From NCBI GenBank assembly GCA_902616005.1, contig CACMRG010000016.1, forward strand, positions 1-34,665: a DNA stretch of 34,665 bases. Direction: 5' to 3'. The position numbers and the translations under genes are program-made. This document shows, piece after piece, positions 6,956-15,567 of this stretch. The notes beneath the pieces were generated by a model. The model saw nothing but the letters and a program-made list of their open reading frames with translations, did no database searches and was not told the origin of the DNA. Origin of the DNA: an uncultured SAR116 cluster alpha proteobacterium (GTDB lineage: Bacteria; Pseudomonadota; Alphaproteobacteria; Puniceispirillales; Marisalimonadaceae). Positions within the stretch are counted from its first letter, which is position 1. Every line of letters starts with the position of its first letter.

Positions 6956-7732
6956 TTATTTATCTAATTCTTTGCAACCTTTAATTAAAAACTTATTTAA
7001 ATTTTTCTGCGATTTTTGAATTAATTTTGATTTTTTACACTCCCACTCATCGACTGGGTCAGCCTCATTCCATTTTAAAAATAGAGATAATTCTCTTTTT
7101 TCTAATTTAATATAATTAGAATAGTTTTTAGCCATATAAAAATAAGTCCTAGCTATATCACCTCTTATATTTGGTGAAGGTTCAACAAATCTATTTTGAA
7201 CTTCAAAATCACATTTGCCATAATTTCTTTTTTCTCCAGGAATTATTGACATTTTAAAATTTTGTCTTCGTTGATTAATTTCACCTACAGTTGGTTGTAA
7301 GTTGTATAAGTCAGCTTCCATTAATCTAAATTTTTTACTAATTTTACGAGCACATTTTCTGCCTTTAAACTTTTTTCCATTTTTAATGCATTTTAAATTG
7401 CCATTTTTCCAAGATTCAAATTTTTTACCAAATCTTGATGCAGGCACAATATGTTCCCATTCAATGCGATTTGCTCTTTTAAAATTTTTATAAGGTTTGT
7501 AACCACATGTTTTAAAGACTGGTTTTTTGTATTCATATCTGCAGTTACAATAAAAAGTATATTGATTATTTTGAAATATATCTCCTAAAACTTTTTTTGA
7601 TTCATAAAAGTTTTCAATCTTTTGGTTACCTTCAAAACTTATACTTTTTGATGACATACACTGAAATAAAAGAATAACAAAGAAAAATACAATTATGTTT
7701 ATATAACTTTTAATAAAGATTTCTATTTTAAT
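6956..7732 (-). CDS. Endonuclease I family secreted nuclease with apparent ATT start
   Basis: The mature region matches endonuclease I (EndA/Dns), a periplasmic or secreted DNase. The beta-beta-alpha-metal nuclease core is RIEWEHIVPASRFG, followed by EADLYNLQPTVGEINQRR and GDIARTYFYM. The first in-frame ATG (7657) would leave the protein without a signal peptide. Reading further upstream in the same frame gives KKIKIEIFIKSYINIIVF then FFVILLFQC, a textbook signal sequence, possibly a lipoprotein signal (LFQC). No ATG, GTG or TTG lies in that extension. GGAG at 7739-7742 is exactly 6 nt from ATT 7730-7732, which I take as the start (258 residues); ATA at 7724-7726 is the alternative. The start overlaps the stop of the upstream EamA gene by a few bases, suggesting coupled translation. 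Its cysteines fit disulfides outside the cytoplasm. It may serve DNA as a nutrient source. Confidence 0.82.
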   Translation of the reverse strand: MKIEIFIKSYINIIVFFFVILLFQCMSSKSISFEGNQKIENFYESKKVLGDIFQNNQYTFYCNCRYEYKKPVFKTCGYKPYKNFKRANRIEWEHIVPASRFGKKFESWKNGNLKCIKNGKKFKGRKCARKISKKFRLMEADLYNLQPTVGEINQRRQNFKMSIIPGEKRNYGKCDFEVQNRFVEPSPNIRGDIARTYFYMAKNYSNYIKLEKRELSLFLKWNEADPVDEWECKKSKLIQKSQKNLNKFLIKGCKELDK

Positions 7733-8609
7733 TTTTTTCTCCAGCTCTTAAAACTATAAAGTAGATAGTTAATGTAATTATTACAATTATACCACCAAAT
7801 AACATTTGAGCATTAGGTGTTTCTTTCAAAAAAACCCACACCCATAGAGGCCCAAATATAGTTTCTAACAACATTAACAAACTTATGTTTGATGCGTACG
7901 TATATCTAGTAGCATAAGCCAAAGCTGCAAAAGAAAGTGGAAGAATAATTAAACCAGAGATTGATATTGCAAGAAAGTTTCCTGCAAAAATTTGTCCTAA
8001 ATCAATGAACAAAAGACCAACAAAACCAGTAATAATTGCTCCAAAGCCAGTCGTGCCAAAAGCTGGAATTTTTGGGTTTGCTCTTAAAAGAACAAAATAT
8101 AGGCCAAGTGATATTGCAGTAAATAATCCACAAACTGTTCCAAATACAATACTTCCGTCTGGTGCATTTAACACCTTACTTGGATCAGTAACAACAATTA
8201 TTATTCCAATAAGACAAAAAATAGAGGCATATATAGTAGGCCTTTTTAATTTTTCTTTTAAAATAATAAGAGAAAAAAATGCAGCAAATAATGGGCTAGT
8301 GGCAATACAAAACAAAATTAATGCAACAGATGAGTTAACAATACCAAGTGTAAAAAATACAGAACCAGATGCTTGAATTAATACAATTAAAGCACCTATT
8401 TTTTTAAATATTAAAAAGAAATTTTCTCTATACTCTTTAATACTAAGTGTCATTAAAATTAAAATGGCACCCATTTGAAAGCCCCTCCAAAATAGCATTG
8501 TCCAGACATCCATTTCAGAGAGTCTCATGAATAATGTATCAGGTGTTAAAAGTAATGCTCCTAAAAAAGCAATCAAAATACCTTTTGCATTTTCAGATTT
8601 AAATTTCAT
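7728..8609 (-). CDS. EamA/DMT-superfamily transporter
   Basis: A 293-residue, very hydrophobic protein with about ten predicted membrane segments in two EamA repeats: ILIAFLGALLLTPDTLFMRL begins the first repeat, and GTVCGLFTAISLGLYFVLLR begins the second. Family signs include MLFWRGFQMG, LILFCIATSPLFAAFFSLII and FGPLWVWVFL near the C-terminus. DMT members export or exchange amino acids, metabolites or drugs. The substrate cannot be told, but the position directly behind an alpha/beta hydrolase and a sugar-acid dehydratase suggests an intermediate of that pathway. Its ATG is immediately adjacent to the stop of the upstream hydrolase (no spacer), so the two are one operon. Confidence 0.92.
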   Translation of the reverse strand: MKFKSENAKGILIAFLGALLLTPDTLFMRLSEMDVWTMLFWRGFQMGAILILMTLSIKEYRENFFLIFKKIGALIVLIQASGSVFFTLGIVNSSVALILFCIATSPLFAAFFSLIILKEKLKRPTIYASIFCLIGIIIVVTDPSKVLNAPDGSIVFGTVCGLFTAISLGLYFVLLRANPKIPAFGTTGFGAIITGFVGLLFIDLGQIFAGNFLAISISGLIILPLSFAALAYATRYTYASNISLLMLLETIFGPLWVWVFLKETPNAQMLFGGIIVIITLTIYFIVLRAGEKN

Positions 8610-9713
8610 TTAAGCAAATGAAGAATAAAAATTTAATATTGTTTTGGCTACATCTTCTGGTTTTTCTTGTTGAACCCAATGACCAGCATTTTTAATTATT
8701 TTAATGCCTTTGAAGTTTTTGCATAAATTTTTCATTTCATTTAATGCACCAGGTTTTTGGTACATACCCCAGTCTTTTTCTCCACTAATGTATAATGTAA
8801 AATTATTAATTAATTTATCTTGAAAAACGTTTAGTTCTTTGTTCTGATTTTCAGATGTCATGCATCTATACCAATTTAAGGCTGATTGAAAACCATTTTC
8901 AAAAAATGTATTTGTGTATACATCTAACTCATCATCATTAAGCCAGTTACAATTTGTTTTTTGTGGAAAAAATTTTGTGACGCTGTCAACCATTGTATCT
9001 TCTAGTTTCATTATGTAATATTCTGGAAGTTTTCCTAATTCTTTTCCTGACCAAGAAGATAGTTCAAATGGGTTATTATATTCCCAGTCAGCACTTTTTA
9101 CATGAAAATAAGATCTTAAAAAATACGCTAATTTTTCTTTGCTTGACAAATGCATATCATCATTCGCTTTTTTTGTTGAGTAATACCATTGATAATGTTT
9201 TCTTGGTGGATTTAATTCTTTTAACTGGTTATGTATATCAATTTTATTTTTATTTGATTCAGGTTTTAAAGAACCTGTGAATGGAGCACTCATCATAACC
9301 AAAGATTTAAAAAGATCTGGTCTAATTAAGGTTGCTACGCCTGCTACTATAGAGCCAGCATCATGACCAACTAAAAGATCTATATTATTAATATTCATTA
9401 CTTTTAAAAAAGATACTAAGTCGGAAACTAAATTAATTAAATTATATTCTCTAATGTCATCTTCATAGTTTTTTGATCCACCTATAGTTTTCCCATATCC
9501 TCTTTGATCAATTGCAATTACTCTAAATCCTTCTTTAGAAAGTAGTGGTAAGATTTTTCTCCAACTAAAACTTATTTCAGGAAATCCGTGAAGTAATAAT
9601 GCTATGGGCGCATCTTTTTTGTTTGTGTAATTACATTCTAGATAGTGAACTCTTAATCCTGTTCCAATATCAACAAAATTTGATTTAATGTTTTTATCGA
9701 GTAAGTGGAGCAT
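8610..9713 (-). CDS. Alpha/beta hydrolase, epoxide hydrolase / dehalogenase-like
   Basis: A 367-residue alpha/beta hydrolase, somewhat longer than the 300-330 usual for soluble epoxide hydrolases because of an extended lid (about residues 145-290). The oxyanion motif is HGFPEISFSW, followed by VIAIDQRGYGKT. The nucleophile elbow is VGHDAGS, where Asp is the nucleophile, as in epoxide hydrolases and haloacetate dehalogenases. ISGEKDWG carries the probable acid and NAGHWVQQEKPEDV the base His. There is no signal peptide. Neighbours are the enolase-family dehydratase 3 nt upstream and the EamA transporter directly downstream, so a small-molecule catabolic role is likely; the substrate is unknown. 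Confidence 0.9.
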   Translation of the reverse strand: MLHLLDKNIKSNFVDIGTGLRVHYLECNYTNKKDAPIALLLHGFPEISFSWRKILPLLSKEGFRVIAIDQRGYGKTIGGSKNYEDDIREYNLINLVSDLVSFLKVMNINNIDLLVGHDAGSIVAGVATLIRPDLFKSLVMMSAPFTGSLKPESNKNKIDIHNQLKELNPPRKHYQWYYSTKKANDDMHLSSKEKLAYFLRSYFHVKSADWEYNNPFELSSWSGKELGKLPEYYIMKLEDTMVDSVTKFFPQKTNCNWLNDDELDVYTNTFFENGFQSALNWYRCMTSENQNKELNVFQDKLINNFTLYISGEKDWGMYQKPGALNEMKNLCKNFKGIKIIKNAGHWVQQEKPEDVAKTILNFYSSFA

Positions 9714-9716
9714 TTA

Positions 9717-10871
9717 TTAATTGATTTTATATTTTTTTAAAATTTCATAATTTACTTCAATTCCTAAACCAGGACTAGTTTGAACAGGAACGTATCCATT
9801 TGTTATTTTAATAGGGGTTTTTAAAAGTTCTTTTCTAAAAGGATGATCTGATTGATCATATTCTAAAATGGGCTGTCGTGCGAACAGAGAATGGTTTGTT
9901 TCAGGGAGTGAGGCTATGAAATGGATTGATGCTGATTGTGCAACTGCAGATCCCCATACATGCGGATTAATTTCGACTCCAAAACTTTGGGCTAAAATTG
10001 ATATATGTTTAGCTCCCGTTATTCCTCCACATGACCCAATATCAGGTTGAGCTATATCAATACATCCTAATTTTAAAAGATCTTTAAATCCATATAGTGT
10101 GTGTTCATTTTCTCCACCTGCAATAGGTGTTCTTAATTTTTTTCTTAAATAAGCATATCCCTCTAGATTTTCAGGAACAACTGGCTCTTCGTACCATCTT
10201 AAATTAAATTCTTCTAGAGCATAACCAAGTTCTAAAGCTTCTGTAACTCCATAGGCATGATTGGTATCAACCATAAAAGTACAATTTTTATTATTTAATA
10301 CTTTTTGGATTGATTTCATAACATTGATATCGTCTTGTACTCCAAAGCCTAACTTAATTTTCATGTGGTCAAACCCATTTTCATAATGCATTAATGCTTC
10401 ATCTGATAATCTTGCAGCTTCATCTTTTTCATTTATTCTATAAAAACCTGTTGCATAAGGTTTTATTTTTTTTCTAAAAGCACCACCTAATAATTGGTAA
10501 ATAGGTTTTTTATAATATTTTCCTGCAATATCCCATAAGGCTATATCAATTGCACTAATACCTGAAATTACTGAACCTTTTCGTCCAAAATCTCTAGTTT
10601 TATTATACATTTTGAACCAAATTCTTTCTATATCGAGTGGGTTTTCATTAATTATCAATTCTTTAAGTGAACTTTCTATAACTGCAGCAGAAATTTCTGG
10701 TGGTTCTAACCCTTGACAAAATGCTTCTCCCCAACCAGTAATGCCATCGTTTGTATTTATTTCAACTAGTGTTGCAGACCTTTTGTTTACCCAACCTTGG
10801 GAAAAAGAAAAAGGAGTTTCTAAATGAGATTGAATAACATGAACTCTTAAGGATATGATTTTAATCGACAT
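9717..10871 (-). CDS. Mandelate racemase / muconate lactonizing enzyme family, probable acid-sugar dehydratase
   Basis: A 384-residue enolase-superfamily enzyme. The N-terminal capping domain covers about residues 1-125 and the barrel follows. Catalytic parts are complete: the KxK pair K171/K173 in DHMKIKLGFG, metal ligands Asp202 (VDTNHAYG), Glu228 (WYEEP) and Glu254 (AGGENEH), and the Asp277-His304 dyad (QPDIGSCGG, INPHVWGSAV). The His dyad plus KxK is the mandelate racemase subgroup pattern, which includes racemases and many acid-sugar dehydratases. Given the sugar-acid genes elsewhere in the window I favour a dehydratase giving a 2-keto-3-deoxy acid. It is the first gene of an operon with the alpha/beta hydrolase and the EamA transporter. 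Confidence 0.92.
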   Translation of the reverse strand: MSIKIISLRVHVIQSHLETPFSFSQGWVNKRSATLVEINTNDGITGWGEAFCQGLEPPEISAAVIESSLKELIINENPLDIERIWFKMYNKTRDFGRKGSVISGISAIDIALWDIAGKYYKKPIYQLLGGAFRKKIKPYATGFYRINEKDEAARLSDEALMHYENGFDHMKIKLGFGVQDDINVMKSIQKVLNNKNCTFMVDTNHAYGVTEALELGYALEEFNLRWYEEPVVPENLEGYAYLRKKLRTPIAGGENEHTLYGFKDLLKLGCIDIAQPDIGSCGGITGAKHISILAQSFGVEINPHVWGSAVAQSASIHFIASLPETNHSLFARQPILEYDQSDHPFRKELLKTPIKITNGYVPVQTSPGLGIEVNYEILKKYKIN

Positions 10872-10920
10872 GATAAAATAGAATATTATAGTTTTTTAAT
10901 TATAACAACTTTATTGGAGA

Positions 10921-11460
10921 TTAATCTTTTTTAATTCTACCTCTAAGTGTTAGAGGAAGTTGAGCCAACATGAAAATGCCAACAAGTGGAAATAAAATAA
11001 AAAATTTTGCAAATACCCATTCTTCAGTTGAGTAATTTCTCCAAATAAGTTCATTTGCTATTGTCAAAAATCCAAAAAACAATCCCCATCTTAAACTTAA
11101 TAAAAACCACGTTTGTTCAGTCAAAAAAAATTGTGATCCAAAAAATTCTTTCATCATTGGCTTTTTGTATAGCAAACCTCCTAACAAAATTATAGAAAAT
11201 AGGCCATTATATATAGATGGTTTAATCTTAACAAAAATTTCTTCATTATATATAAATGCTATAATTGAGAGTAATCCAGATAAAGTTATTGAAAAAATTT
11301 GAAACATAGCAATTCTTTTTTCGATAGAATAAAAAGTTATTAAAACCATCAAACTAAATAAAGATGAAATTAATGCTGCTATTATAATTGACTGATATTG
11401 TGCTATAATGAAAAAAGTTGTTATAGGTAAAATTTCAAAAAAGAACGCCTTTAATTTCAT
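10921..11460 (-). CDS. yciB: Intracellular septation protein A family (YciB/IspZ)
   Basis: A 179-residue inner-membrane protein with about five to six membrane segments, the usual length of YciB. Recognisable segments are FFEILPITTFFIIAQYQS at the start, MKEFFGSQFFLTEQTWFLLS in the middle, and FILFPLVGIFMLAQLPL near the C-terminus. Members are linked to septation and envelope maintenance; the biochemical role is not settled. Three nt separate it from the chalcone-isomerase-like gene upstream, with which it is probably co-transcribed. Confidence 0.9.
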   Translation of the reverse strand: MKLKAFFFEILPITTFFIIAQYQSIIIAALISSLFSLMVLITFYSIEKRIAMFQIFSITLSGLLSIIAFIYNEEIFVKIKPSIYNGLFSIILLGGLLYKKPMMKEFFGSQFFLTEQTWFLLSLRWGLFFGFLTIANELIWRNYSTEEWVFAKFFILFPLVGIFMLAQLPLTLRGRIKKD

Positions 11461-11463
11461 AAT

Positions 11464-12009
11464 TTATTCTCCAAGAAGAGTTTTTGTAAAATTTGGATCT
11501 TTACTATTACTTCTAAGCCAAATATTGAAAAAAAGTTTATTGAATTCTTCATCAAAACTTTCATGTAATTTTTTATCATTATAATAAAAAATAGATTTAT
11601 CATTCATTTTAATAGCTATAAATTTTTTATTGGTTGTTATATCAACATAAATTGTTTCAAGTAAACTCTTCCAATCTTTCTCTTGTTGATTTGAAATATT
11701 TTTCTGTTCCTTTATATCATTAATTGTTTCTTTAACTAATGTCTCCTTATCAATTGACCTATTATATTTAAGAATAATTGCTAATTCATTTGAATTAAAT
11801 TTATTTGAGGTAGAGTACAATTCAGCATCATAGATATTCCAAAATAAAAATGAATAATTTGCACTTCCTATTAAAAAATTTTTACCAAGATATTTTGAAA
11901 TAATTAATTCACTTTTAGGGTCTAAAAAAGAAATATATTTTCCAAAAGCTAAGTTTGAAAAAATTAAAAATACACTAATAAGAAAAATTCTTAACAATTT
12001 TACTACCAA
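11464..12009 (-). CDS. Exported chalcone-isomerase-like domain protein
   Basis: A 181-residue protein with a signal peptide (LLRIFLISVFLIFSNLAFG) and a single bacterial chalcone-isomerase-like domain. The family signature is visible as NYSFLFWNIYDAELYS, AIILKYNRSIDKETLV, then KDWKSLLETIYVDI, and FNKLFFNIWL near the end followed by FTKTLLGE. Bacterial members are not known to isomerise chalcones and are usually periplasmic proteins of unknown function, some proposed to bind fatty acids. Its ATG overlaps the end of the DUF3833 gene by 7 nt, implying coupled expression, and these two families often sit together. Confidence 0.85.
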   Translation of the reverse strand: MVVKLLRIFLISVFLIFSNLAFGKYISFLDPKSELIISKYLGKNFLIGSANYSFLFWNIYDAELYSTSNKFNSNELAIILKYNRSIDKETLVKETINDIKEQKNISNQQEKDWKSLLETIYVDITTNKKFIAIKMNDKSIFYYNDKKLHESFDEEFNKLFFNIWLRSNSKDPNFTKTLLGE

Positions 12010-12599
12010 GAATTCATATTTAATGGACTAACTGTTTTGGTTGTTTCACCTCTTAAAAAAACCAATGTGACAGAGCCAATATTTATTCCAAATTTGCTTA
12101 CATAAGCTCTATTAATAGCAACATTGCTATCTTGTTTATAAATCCAATCATTAAATTTAACTTTTAGGTTCGATCCTTTTATATTTAAATAAATATCATA
12201 AGTCCAATTAAGTGCATTTCCAACTGAAGTTCCAGTTGCTAACCCTTCAACATCATCAGCACTACCCTCATATTTTATTAAGTTTTTATTTTCATTTAAT
12301 TTTTTAATCTTCCAAATCCTTGTTGCTTTTTCCCCGTCATCGTAAATAAATTTTTCATCCAGTGTAAGGATGTTTTCTTCAACACTTCCTTTGATTTTAA
12401 CTCTGAACTGTCTTCTAAGTTTTCCAAACCTATCTTCAAAAATACCATAAGCCACTGTTTCACCTTTGAAAAATTCAAAAAGATTAAGCTTTGGAGTTTT
12501 ATTCTCAAATTCTTTCATATTAGTACTCGAACAACCATTTAATAGTATTACAATTAAAGAAATTAATAAAAACTTGATACTTTTTAAATAAATAAACAT
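12003..12599 (-). CDS. DUF3833-family lipoprotein
   Basis: A 198-residue protein with a lipoprotein signal peptide; the lipobox is LLNGC with Cys at about residue 23. The DUF3833 pattern follows: LFEFFKGETVAYGIFEDRFG, LRRQFRVKIKG, YDDGEKATRIWKI, YEGSADDVEGLATGTSVGNA, NDWIYKQDSNVAINRAYVSK and FGINIGSVTLVFLR. The function is unknown. It is expected to sit in the outer or inner membrane facing the periplasm. It heads a three-gene group with the chalcone-isomerase-like protein and YciB. Confidence 0.88.
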   Translation of the reverse strand: MFIYLKSIKFLLISLIVILLNGCSSTNMKEFENKTPKLNLFEFFKGETVAYGIFEDRFGKLRRQFRVKIKGSVEENILTLDEKFIYDDGEKATRIWKIKKLNENKNLIKYEGSADDVEGLATGTSVGNALNWTYDIYLNIKGSNLKVKFNDWIYKQDSNVAINRAYVSKFGINIGSVTLVFLRGETTKTVSPLNMNSW

Positions 12600-12616
12600 A
12601 CATAGACTCGTTACAA

Positions 12617-13615
12617 TTAATTAATTAATTCAGAAAATATTTTGTAAGAATTAATTCTCTCTTTTTCATCATGACACCAAGTTAATATAGTTAATTCATC
12701 AAAATCATTATCATCTTTTATAGAATTAATTTTGTTTTTAACAGTTTCAAATGATCCAACTATTGAATTACTTATCATATTTTTAAATTCTGACATCCAA
12801 TTATTGTCCTTTAATTTAGATAATGCATCTTTAGGCGATTTTAAAGTATCAAGTTCGCCATAATTTCTTGCTATTTTCCAGTATGCTCTTGAAGAAAATA
12901 AATACTCTGCTTTTCCGTCATCATCTGATGCTAAAGCCCATAAACATACATTAACTTTTGGTTTGTTTAAAAACTTACTAGGTTTAAAATTTTCTTTATA
13001 ATTTTTTATTGATTCACTTATATTTCGGCCTTCAGTTATGAAATATGCATAACAATATGGCATCCCTAGATAAGCTGCTAATTGTGATCCATAATTTGAT
13101 GTTCCTAACATCCAAATTTCTGGTGAGGTACCACTTATTGGTTGTGCTTTTAATCTTCCGAATGGATGACCTTCTAATAAATCGCCATTTGTTACCCATG
13201 CGATTAAATCTCTCACATGTGAGGGAAAGTTCTCTGAAAATTCTCTGTTATTTGAATTTAAAGCCAGAGCAGTTCGTCCATCAGAACCAGGAGCTCTTCC
13301 TAGTCCAAGATCTATTCTATTTGGTGCAAGAGAGTTAAGCACTCTGAATTGTTCAGCTACTTTGAACGAAGAATAATGAGGAAGCATTATACCGGCGCTA
13401 CCAATTCTGATTCTATTAGTTTTTGTTGCTATCGCTGCCATTAAAATTTCTGGTGCGGTACCAATTATTGTTGGATGATTGTGATGTTCAGATATCCAAA
13501 ATCTGGAATATCCTAAGTCTTCTGCAATTGTACTTAGATTTAAAGTATTGTTTATAACCTGGTCCTGACACTTATTGGCTATTGCTACAGATTGATCTAA
13601 AATTGAGAGCTTCAT
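12617..13615 (-). CDS. Luciferase-like flavin-dependent monooxygenase (MsnO8/YhbW type)
   Basis: A 332-residue LLM-class protein with the bacterial-luciferase TIM-barrel fold. It starts directly with strand 1 (MKLSILDQSVA), followed by LGYSRFWISEHHNHPTIIG, IATKTNRIRIGSAGIMLPHY and LAPNRIDLGLGRAPGSDGRT, all typical of the MsnO8 subgroup. EIWMLGTSNYGSQLAAYLG is the conserved central loop. These proteins use FMNH2 or a reduced deazaflavin with oxygen, but the natural substrate is seldom known. Its ATG lies 3 nt past the stop of the amidohydrolase, so the two genes form an operon. Confidence 0.92.
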   Translation of the reverse strand: MKLSILDQSVAIANKCQDQVINNTLNLSTIAEDLGYSRFWISEHHNHPTIIGTAPEILMAAIATKTNRIRIGSAGIMLPHYSSFKVAEQFRVLNSLAPNRIDLGLGRAPGSDGRTALALNSNNREFSENFPSHVRDLIAWVTNGDLLEGHPFGRLKAQPISGTSPEIWMLGTSNYGSQLAAYLGMPYCYAYFITEGRNISESIKNYKENFKPSKFLNKPKVNVCLWALASDDDGKAEYLFSSRAYWKIARNYGELDTLKSPKDALSKLKDNNWMSEFKNMISNSIVGSFETVKNKINSIKDDNDFDELTILTWCHDEKERINSYKIFSELIN

Positions 13616-13618
13616 AAA

Positions 13619-14656
13619 TTATAATTTTATATTATATGTTTCTTTTGCGTTTTGGTAAAAAAGTTTATTCTTTTCACCATTAGAAAAATTAGCGCTAATT
13701 TTTTTAAAAGCGTTCCATAAAACTCCATAGCTACAGCTACCTTTATCAACTGGAAAGTTGCTTTCAAACATACATCTGTCAATACCAAATAAATCAATAG
13801 TTTCAAAAAACCATGATTTCCAAAATTTTGACAATTGATCTGATGTTGGTGGCTTTGAATTTAAATAAAATTTTGATCCACATACTTTCATTCCAAGGCC
13901 GCCTAATTTAACCTTTATATTTGGAAAAACTGCAAGTCTCATCATTGAACGCCTCCATTCTCGATGAGTTATACCTTGTTTGCCTTCGTAAGGTCCAATG
14001 TGGATGGGTCCTCCAATATGATTTAAAATTATAGACAAATTAGGTAAAGTTTTTGCGATAAATTCTAATTCATTTAATTGAGTATGGTAAATCCAAAAAT
14101 CTAAGGATAGATTATTTTTTTCTAAAACTTTTGCACCTTCCATAAATTTAGGATCTAGCATAATACTGGTTTTTGTTTTCACAGCGCCTGAACTAATTCT
14201 TTCATCGTTATGAGCCGCTAATAACATTCTTATTCCTGTTAGTTTCCCATTACTAATTTCCAGCCCCTTTTCAATAACTGGGGTTAATTTATTTCCGTAT
14301 CTTAAATCTAATGCACCTACAATTGAATTATTAACAGAACAATGATTTAATTTATTATTTTTAGATTCTAAATATTGTTTGTAAGCAAATTTTATCTCTG
14401 GAAGAGTAGATGATTCATTTATGTTATGATTATATATTTTTGTATTTGCAGATGACATAATATAAACACTAGCCTTGATATTATGACCAGATTTTTGGAT
14501 ATCCTCTATAAAATCGTCATTTAAGTATTTGCCAAACTCTAAATTCCATAGATGATGATGTGGATCTATTATTTCTAGATCAGGAAGCAGAGCTTCTTCT
14601 TTATAAAGATTAAGCCATTCTTTATTTATAGGTAAATATGGATTTTTTTTATTCAT
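13619..14656 (-). CDS. Amidohydrolase family (amidohydro_2) metal-dependent hydrolase or decarboxylase
   Basis: A 345-residue TIM-barrel protein of the amidohydrolase-2 family. The N-terminal metal motif is LEIIDPHHHLWNLE (His33-His35). Further conserved parts are LTGIRMLLAAH, LSIILNHIGGPIHIGPYEGK (second metal-site region) and CMFESNFPVDKGSCSYG, with the C-terminal Asp. Relatives hydrolyse lactones such as 4-sulfomuconolactone, gallate-type or sugar lactones, or decarboxylate aromatic acids. The substrate is unknown. It is divergent from the TauD-like dioxygenase with 52 nt between, and precedes the luciferase-like gene by 3 nt. Confidence 0.9.
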   Translation of the reverse strand: MNKKNPYLPINKEWLNLYKEEALLPDLEIIDPHHHLWNLEFGKYLNDDFIEDIQKSGHNIKASVYIMSSANTKIYNHNINESSTLPEIKFAYKQYLESKNNKLNHCSVNNSIVGALDLRYGNKLTPVIEKGLEISNGKLTGIRMLLAAHNDERISSGAVKTKTSIMLDPKFMEGAKVLEKNNLSLDFWIYHTQLNELEFIAKTLPNLSIILNHIGGPIHIGPYEGKQGITHREWRRSMMRLAVFPNIKVKLGGLGMKVCGSKFYLNSKPPTSDQLSKFWKSWFFETIDLFGIDRCMFESNFPVDKGSCSYGVLWNAFKKISANFSNGEKNKLFYQNAKETYNIKL

Positions 14657-14708
14657 TTGATAATAATATACTTTATGAATTAAAATTAAAATTTCTAATT
14701 AGGGTCTT

Positions 14709-15557
14709 ATGAATAAAAAAGAATTTAAATTTATTAAAATTAAAAAACTATCTGGTTCTATTGGTGCAGTTATTGAGAATGTAAAATTAAATGAAGGATT
14801 AACAAATGAAATTTTTGATGAAATTTATGATGCTTTTTTAGAGTATCAAGTTATTTTTTTTAGAAATCAAAAATTTTCTCCTGAGAGTCAAAAATCTTTT
14901 GCAAATAAAATTGGAACTCCAATAATATACCCTTTTGTTAAAGGATTAGAGAATTTTCCTGAAATTACTCCAATTCTTAAAAAAGAAACAGATACCAATA
15001 ATTTTGGCGGTATATGGCATAGTGATACTACGTACCAAGATGAACCGCCAAAAGGAACAATGTTATACGCTTTAGAGGTGCCTGACTTTGGAGGTGACAC
15101 AGAATTTTCAAATCAATATCTTGCATATGAAACTTTATCTGAAGGTATGAAAAACTTTTTAAATGATCAAAAAGCCGTAAATATTTCTGGTAAAGGTAGA
15201 GTTGCAAAAACAAGGTCTGATATTATGAAACACTCTTCAGTTGGATTAAAAGGAGATGAGTTAGAAGCAACACATCCTGTTGTAAGAACTCATCCAGAAA
15301 CAAAAAAGAAATCACTATATGTTAATGAAGCACACACTACACATTTTGTAGGAATGACTGTAGAGGAAAGTACTCCAATTTTAGAATATTTATTTAAACA
15401 TCAAATTAAGTCAGAATTTACTTGTCGATTTAAATGGGAAAAGGGCTCTGTGGCTATTTGGGATAATAGATGCACAATGCATTATCCAGTTAATGATTAT
15501 CATGGTTATAGGAGATTAATGCATAGGATTACTTTTCAAGGAGATAAGCCATTTTAA
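14709..15557 (+). CDS. TauD/TfdA-family Fe(II)/2-oxoglutarate dioxygenase
   Basis: A 282-residue dioxygenase of normal TauD length. The Fe ligands are the HxD pair His104/Asp106 in GIWHSDTTYQDEPP and His258 in WDNRCTMHYPVNDY; the 2-oxoglutarate-binding Arg follows in YRRLMHRITFQGDKPF. VPDFGGDTEF is the loop after the first strand pair, and YVNEAHTTHFVGM is also TauD-like. Family members open sulfonates (taurine), aryloxyacetates, carnitine-type or other carboxylates by hydroxylation. It starts a plus-strand run with a cupin (10 nt later), an HCCA-isomerase-like protein and glutaryl-CoA dehydrogenase. Confidence 0.93.
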   Translation: MNKKEFKFIKIKKLSGSIGAVIENVKLNEGLTNEIFDEIYDAFLEYQVIFFRNQKFSPESQKSFANKIGTPIIYPFVKGLENFPEITPILKKETDTNNFGGIWHSDTTYQDEPPKGTMLYALEVPDFGGDTEFSNQYLAYETLSEGMKNFLNDQKAVNISGKGRVAKTRSDIMKHSSVGLKGDELEATHPVVRTHPETKKKSLYVNEAHTTHFVGMTVEESTPILEYLFKHQIKSEFTCRFKWEKGSVAIWDNRCTMHYPVNDYHGYRRLMHRITFQGDKPF

Positions 15558-15567
15558 AGGAGATTTA

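Noticed and set aside
12296-12508. Minus-strand frame of 70 codons inside the DUF3833 gene
   Set aside because: It lies wholly within the DUF3833 coding region in another frame, and that gene has clear family motifs.
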